Shown here: one piece after another, positions 63,101-64,000 of the stretch
Layout of the letters: every line of letters starts with the position of its first letter
Position numbering within the stretch: position 1 is the first letter of the stretch
Origin: Portulaca oleracea
Taxonomy: Eukaryota > Streptophyta > Magnoliopsida > Caryophyllales > Portulacaceae
Assembly: GCA_029582165.1 (NCBI GenBank)
Contig: CM055877.1
Coordinates: 41,110,749-41,174,748, forward strand
DNA length: 64,000 bases
Direction of reading: 5' to 3'
Translations under genes and position numbers: made by a program
Notes under the pieces: generated by a model
The model's database searches: none
Told to the model about the DNA's origin: nothing
Seen by the model: the letters and a program-made list of their open reading frames with translations, nothing else

Positions 63101-64000
63101 CCAAAGGTGACAAGGATTTGAAGAATAGAAGGCTGCTAAAGCTAAAGGAGGTGAACTTTTGGATGAATTTCAAGTTTTAACAACCAAAGAAAAACCAGGC
63201 AATTTTCCAAGTTCAAAAGAGGAATCGCACAAGAATGGCATTACCAAAGCCAACAGAATTGATTGGTTGCACATGTTTGGATATTGAAATTCAACTTATA
63301 AACATTCATTTTCCTACTTTAACTTGGCTTGAGTCTTTTCCTATTAAAGAACTTAATATTTGCAAACACAAATTACAACAAGGCGGGGAGTTACTTCGTA
63401 AATACTCACATACAAGGGGCCACCTACACCCTCAAAAAAGAGTGCGCCCATCATCCAGCCAAGTTACACTTTAATAACCACAAAACATGTATTCGGATTT
63501 TAGAAAGAAAGAAAACTACTGTAGGAAGAAGTTGAAAACAATCTTGTCATACGCACAGAAGTATGCAACTCAACACCAGAAAACTGAAATCTTGGATCCA
63601 GCATTGAAAACAAAAGGGTGGATCCAATAATCATATAAGGGTGTAACTCAACAATTTTTTGGTAGTGGGGTTGAGCATCTTTCCTTTTCCTAGGTTGGGC
63701 TTACCCTCCAAGCGGAGCTCCTCTGATATGCAAAGAAGTATGGGATCCTAAGTTATGTGGGGAAGCATATTCAAAATAAAAGCTGAAATTGATTTCCATA
63801 TTGAAACAAATTATGATAAGTACACAGGTAATTTAATATTAAAGGAATAGACATACCCGTAGAGTTCTGGAAGCTTCGGAAGAAGAGGTGGGGTGGTGGT
63901 GAGGGGAGAGGGCAGAAATGGATGAGAAAGAAGAGGAAGAGGAGGAGGAGGAGGAGGAGGATGATGATGATGATGATGATGAGAGTGAATCAGCGACGGC
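34512..64000 (-). CDS. Large plant gene of unknown function, 16 exons, 5' end outside window
   Basis: A single minus-strand gene. Exons: 63857-64000 (partial), 60325-60404, 55446-55964, 55062-55316, 53329-53394, 42242-42421, 41992-42043, 41617-41895, 41023-41133, 40238-40426, 39519-39794, 38252-38875, 35114-35598, 34979-35039, 34797-34865, 34512-34598. Coding length is 3,477 nt with no internal stop and matched phase at all 15 junctions, giving 1,158 residues. The order is a polyserine tract, a conserved segment (DYLATLSTTDLAYCVI), a Ser/Ala/Pro linker (about residues 120-200) ending in KSLNYVRSLVAQHIPRRSF, WRWAADEH (about 235), then about 800 residues of helix-rich, Leu-rich sequence suggestive of an ARM/HEAT-like solenoid. 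No enzyme motif, signal peptide or clear membrane span. From memory it resembles a conserved uncharacterised plant family (Arabidopsis At3g12590 class); unverified. Exon sequence is more GC-rich and clean compared with the repeat-filled introns, indicating an active gene. Confidence 0.88.
34797..34865 (-). CDS. Exon 15
   Basis: 23 codons, phase 0 at both sides; RMMTADFDNYQRMLQKLV. Acceptor TTTGCAG, donor GTATGATT. Confidence 0.88.
34979..35039 (-). CDS. Exon 14
   Basis: 61 nt; completes an Arg codon from exon 13 and reads QLLDDTDSRVAYYSSAFLLK. The donor is AAAG followed by GCAAGA, a GC-type 5' splice site; no GT nearby preserves the frame into exon 15. Confidence 0.82.
35114..35598 (-). CDS. 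Exon 13
   Basis: 485 nt. MCDILFSQLCLKVPP, a Gly/Ser loop, then AALLLQGRAVVPIQLVARVP and two hydrophobic helices; ends GEDFF. Acceptor TATGCAG, donor GTAATTTC. Confidence 0.9.
36077..36121. repeat. (GA)n microsatellite
   Basis: About 22 GA units with one C interruption. Confidence 0.95.
36960..37080 (-). repeat. LINE 3'-tail remnant
   Basis: Minus strand CCTTTGGTGTCTGTTAATAC then TTTTGATCATTTATTAAAG resembles the 3' untranslated tail of plant L1 elements. No coding part nearby. Confidence 0.35.
38058..38124. repeat. C-run, A-run and (AAAT)n
   Basis: About 17 C followed by 15 A, then AAATAAAT units. Length is likely unstable. Confidence 0.9.
38252..38875 (-). CDS. Exon 12 (longest)
   Basis: 208 codons, phase 0. 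LLQKITTKFDSIISSFTHLE, then SWATLHSLLHSDR and KNTAIRAGFLFVLEVLLMR; a charged loop (ENEVENSSSKEGDSRGRDHS) precedes the last helices. Acceptor TTTGCAG, donor GTAATTTT. Confidence 0.9.
39519..39794 (-). CDS. Exon 11
   Basis: 92 codons, phase 0; YALAKTREERRNLYSLIFDY to YSESEQLNV. Acceptor TTTGCAG, donor GTAATTCT. Confidence 0.9.
40238..40426 (-). CDS. Exon 10
   Basis: 63 codons, phase 0; VMKALIEISRTSTWAEAVHS to GGIEFIFLE. Acceptor ATTTTAG, donor GTATGCAT. Confidence 0.9.
41023..41133 (-). CDS. Exon 9
   Basis: 37 codons, phase 0; VEEKEESVWASALSCLLYFV then CDRGRIRRSRLKGLDIR. Acceptor TTTCCAG, donor GTGAGTGT. Confidence 0.88.
41617..41895 (-). CDS. Exon 8
   Basis: 93 codons, phase 0; DMVLSPRLSSRTRAFDLVLN, an acidic loop, and WILNILYEILVLLVQ. 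Acceptor TGTTTAG, donor GTATAGTA. Confidence 0.9.
41992..42043 (-). CDS. Exon 7
   Basis: 52 nt; supplies the last base of a split Met codon, then YVLDCESAAPLTLSMLE. Acceptor TTTGCAG, donor GTATCTTG. Confidence 0.88.
42242..42421 (-). CDS. Exon 6
   Basis: 180 nt; SEQQPLKLNPTEVGEVIAAV to AVSVLIKLVID. It begins directly after the 10.9-kb intron 5. Acceptor TTTCCAG, donor GTATGTTC. Confidence 0.9.
42945..43045 (-). mobile_element. tRNA-derived SINE-like repeat
   Basis: Minus strand has box-A-like TTTGGTTAGTTG and box-B-like GGTTTGAATC about 40 bp apart. Could also be a decayed tRNA pseudogene. Confidence 0.4.
43598..43745 (-). mobile_element. Au-type SINE
   Basis: On the minus strand: box B GGGTTTGAGTTC, then CCCTTCCCCGGACCCTGTTT and GTGCACCAGGCTGC, the conserved core and 3' part of the Au SINE family of angiosperms. 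Confidence 0.75.
43770..44720 (-). mobile_element. Gypsy 3' end with LTR remnant
   Basis: The minus strand has an acidic degraded coding stretch (44716-44470 and beyond), then TTGAGGTCAAGTTTTTCACT (about 44098-44079) and GGGGATAATGATGCAAGC before an LTR-like AT-rich block with TTAGTTTCCTAATGTATTAG. A similar LTR in plus orientation lies at 46258-46545. Confidence 0.45.
45011..46248. mobile_element. Pack-MULE-like element with long inverted repeats
   Basis: Outer ends GGGAAATTGGATTCTAATAA form inverted arms that pair for about 190 bp (45011-45200 with 46248-46075) and again inside (TTGGGTGGTGGATTTTCC at about 45425 with its complement at 45975). The 9-bp duplication TTTTTTATT lies at 45002-45010 and 46249-46257. 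No transposase. The interior holds a plus-strand gene-like fragment. Size, arms and duplication fit a non-autonomous Mutator-like element. Confidence 0.88.
45714..45905 (+). pseudogene. Captured gene fragment, chloroplast-transit-like N-terminus
   Basis: A 63-codon frame inside the MULE, preceded by UTR-like CA/CT-rich sequence. It begins MASAAIYSPPCLFSQSF, Ser/Pro-rich with few acidic residues as in plastid transit peptides, and continues to FNFKAYTVEIE before a stop. GC content is higher than the flanks. A source such as a plastid prenyl-diphosphate synthase is possible (they carry FDFKAYM-like sequence after the transit peptide), but that is from memory and uncertain. Confidence 0.45.
46258..46550 (+). 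repeat. LTR fragment, plus orientation
   Basis: ATATTAGTGATATTTTGTTT with TAGCTATAAAAATCCC (TATA-like, about 46428) and an R-like GTATTAGGGATAGGG...TGAATTGAATTGAG, ending near CACCATTGGCGC. Related to the block at 43780-44030. Confidence 0.5.
46760..47090 (-). repeat. Copia-type LTR, minus orientation
   Basis: Its minus strand ends TAGTTCTCTATCA followed by a primer-like TTGGTACTGGAGC (46757-46745). Same family as 32516-32880. It faces the plus-strand LTR at 47109 head to head. Confidence 0.65.
47109..49182 (+). mobile_element. Short non-autonomous LTR element
   Basis: LTRs 47109-47499 and 48795-49182 start TGGAAA(T/C)ACATAGTAGTATA and end AAGTTCTCTATCA. A primer site TGGTATCAGAGC follows the left LTR (47503-47514). 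Each LTR also contains a primer-like copy near its end (TGGAATCAGAGC at 47475-47486; TGGTATTAGAGC at 49158-49169). The interior of 1.3 kb has degraded coiled-coil-like coding sequence (IDEKIETLKKGIEEDLLEF, about 47955-48015) typical of gag starts and a 157-codon frame (48283-48756) I cannot identify. No pol genes; no matching target duplication found. Confidence 0.7.
50266..51570. repeat. Tandem duplication, one copy split by a hAT element
   Basis: Copy A is 50266-50487 plus 51226-51281; copy B is 51301-51570. Both run from AAAGCTAGCATCCACAG to GTTCAAGATCGCAG and are nearly identical. Copy B has a single uninterrupted CCCAACAG at 51515-51522, where copy A carries the insertion. Confidence 0.9.
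50488..51225. mobile_element. hAT-type non-autonomous element, 738 bp
   Basis: 19-bp inverted ends (CTATGTTACCAGGACTCGG; the other strand CTACGTTACCTGGACTCGG) and the 8-bp duplication CCCAACAG at 50480-50487 and 51226-51233. Subterminal regions are rich in CGGGACACGGGTGTCCGAC-like words. No transposase. Confidence 0.92.
52275..52372 (+). repeat. LINE 3'-tail remnant
   Basis: TTGTACACGGGCGACATCCC through TTTTGGTTACTTATCAAAA, the form of plant L1 3' ends. No coding part. Confidence 0.4.
53329..53394 (-). CDS. Exon 5 (micro-like, isolated)
   Basis: 66 nt between introns of 1.7 and 10.9 kb; EDCSVSTFRPRARPLFQYRH. Both neighbouring junctions restore frame (Trp codon before, Ser codon after). Acceptor CCATCAG, donor GTAAAATG. 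Confidence 0.85.
53395..55061 (-). other. Intron 4 (1.67 kb)
   Basis: Probable GC-AG intron. Contains the GCGC-word repeat at 53990-54410; otherwise nothing identified. Confidence 0.6.
53990..54410. repeat. GCGC-word MITE-like repeat
   Basis: AAAAAAGCGCACAGG at the left, GGTGCGCTTTG at the right, with GCGC/CGCACT words between. Same family as 31470-31660. Confidence 0.4.
55062..55316 (-). CDS. Exon 4
   Basis: 255 nt; SDHNLKAQGLGRPSLLEVGA to KCGSQQI. Donor ATATG followed by GCAAGTTC: the full consensus except C for T at position 2, so intron 4 is probably GC-AG. Acceptor TTCACAG. Confidence 0.83.
55446..55964 (-). CDS. Exon 3
   Basis: 519 nt; YKPSEETLLQIDRFCVHILA, the Ser/Ala/Pro linker, KSLNYVRSLVAQHIPRRSFQ, and ISSDVLKWRWAADEH. 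Acceptor GTGCGCAG, donor GTAACTAA. Confidence 0.9.
57615..58035. repeat. GCGC-word MITE-like repeat
   Basis: Left end TTTAAAAATGGCGCGCCTAG and right end (other strand) TGTAAAGGCTCAAGGCGC are partly inverted. Contains AAGGAGGCAAGAGGCTC. Confidence 0.45.
58180..58290 (-). mobile_element. tRNA-derived SINE
   Basis: Minus strand: GGTGATTTAATGGTAGTTGA (box A region) and GGGTTCAAATCCCGTTAGAG (box B), followed by GCACGGGG. Not a functional tRNA: the arms do not fold as a cloverleaf at the 3' side. Confidence 0.55.
58640..58920. repeat. GCGC-word MITE-like repeat
   Basis: Ends with TTTTTTGCGCCCCGGGCACG and CTTTAAACCAAG, with AAAAAGCGCAAAAAAGGC inside. Confidence 0.4.
59080..59318. mobile_element. 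Stowaway MITE
   Basis: 239 bp with the diagnostic ends CTCCCTCTATCCCATATTAT and its inverted counterpart TATGGGATGGAGGGAG, flanked by TA (59078-59079 and 59319-59320). Tc1/mariner superfamily. Confidence 0.93.
59548..60195. mobile_element. Second, older copy of the hAT family
   Basis: Ends TTATATTACTTGGACTCGG and (other strand) CTACGTTACCCGGACTTGC; flanks GTTAACAA and GTGAACAC match at 6 of 8 positions. The GGACACGGCATCCAAGAGTC words align with the element at 50488-51225. Confidence 0.8.
60325..60404 (-). CDS. Exon 2
   Basis: 80 nt; DYLATLSTTDLAYCVILEHT and LAERDR. Acceptor ATGGCAG, donor GTATGCAG. Confidence 0.88.
60405..63856 (-). other. Intron 1 (3.45 kb)
   Basis: Contains the RTE-type LINE relic (61850-62960). 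Parts 60405-61850 and 62960-63856 show nothing I can identify. Confidence 0.6.
61850..62960 (+). mobile_element. RTE-type LINE relic
   Basis: Plus-strand fragments across frames: KYGMVVGLDCIPVEIWKYLG (62497-62556), KGDIQTCNIYRGIKLL (about 62650-62697), then SQFGFMAGRSTVEAI (about 62768-62812). These are the RT motifs of plant RTE LINEs. Many stops and frameshifts; no FADD segment recovered. Confidence 0.8.
63857..64000 (-). CDS. Exon 1, partial, polyserine-coding
   Basis: The frame that fits exon 2 reads AVADSL, about 18 consecutive Ser (TCA and TCC/TCT runs), then FSSISALSPHHHPTSSSEAS and RTLR. No Met is seen in the window, so the start lies to the right. Donor CTACGG followed by GTATGTCT. 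Confidence 0.8.

Overview
This is nuclear DNA from a eudicot plant. It is AT-rich, packed with nested plant transposons (L1 and RTE LINEs, Copia and Gypsy LTR elements, TRIMs, hAT, MULE and Stowaway MITEs, an Au-type SINE), and carries one spliced nuclear gene with plant-style introns. There is no bacterial, organellar or viral-genome signature. The genus cannot be fixed from the sequence alone.

Left part (1-32.5 kb) is a repeat domain with no convincing host gene. An L1-type LINE (minus strand, pieces 656-825 and 8058-9528) is split by a complete 7.2-kb LTR element (826-8057, duplicated AGTTC). That element codes only for a gag-like protein and fits the non-autonomous TR-GAG type. Nested inside it are a TRIM (3246-3941, duplicated CTAAG) and a 351-bp MULE-type MITE (5785-6135, 10-bp duplication) that splits its CCHC zinc knuckle. 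Next come a large (TA)n tract at the 3' end of a second LINE (11231-13327), the LTR and 3' UTR of a Tat/Ogre-like Gypsy element with two tandem arrays (13328-16255), and older LTR fragments with arrays of short dyads (18.9-22.6 kb). A complete but decayed Copia element follows (23374-29195, duplicated TAAGA), with a hAT MITE in its gag region.

Right part (34.5-64 kb) is one minus-strand gene running in from the right edge. I traced 16 exons whose phases agree at every junction. They give 1,158 residues plus a stop at 34512-34514; only the 5' end lies outside the window. The product is helix-rich with a polyserine N-terminus and is not a protein whose function I recognise. From memory only, it fits a plant family of uncharacterised proteins of about 1,150-1,200 residues. 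Two introns appear to be GC-AG, and one intron is 10.9 kb long because it has accumulated transposons: SINEs, a Gypsy 3' end, a Pack-MULE-like element, Copia-type LTRs, a short LTR element and a hAT element. The hAT element sits in one copy of a tandem duplication whose other copy preserves the empty site.

The window is therefore mainly a record of insertions on insertions, several datable relative to each other by exact target-site duplications. Recurring arrays of short dyads inside unrelated LTR elements are the least explained feature. I found no new defence, metabolic or gene-cluster system.
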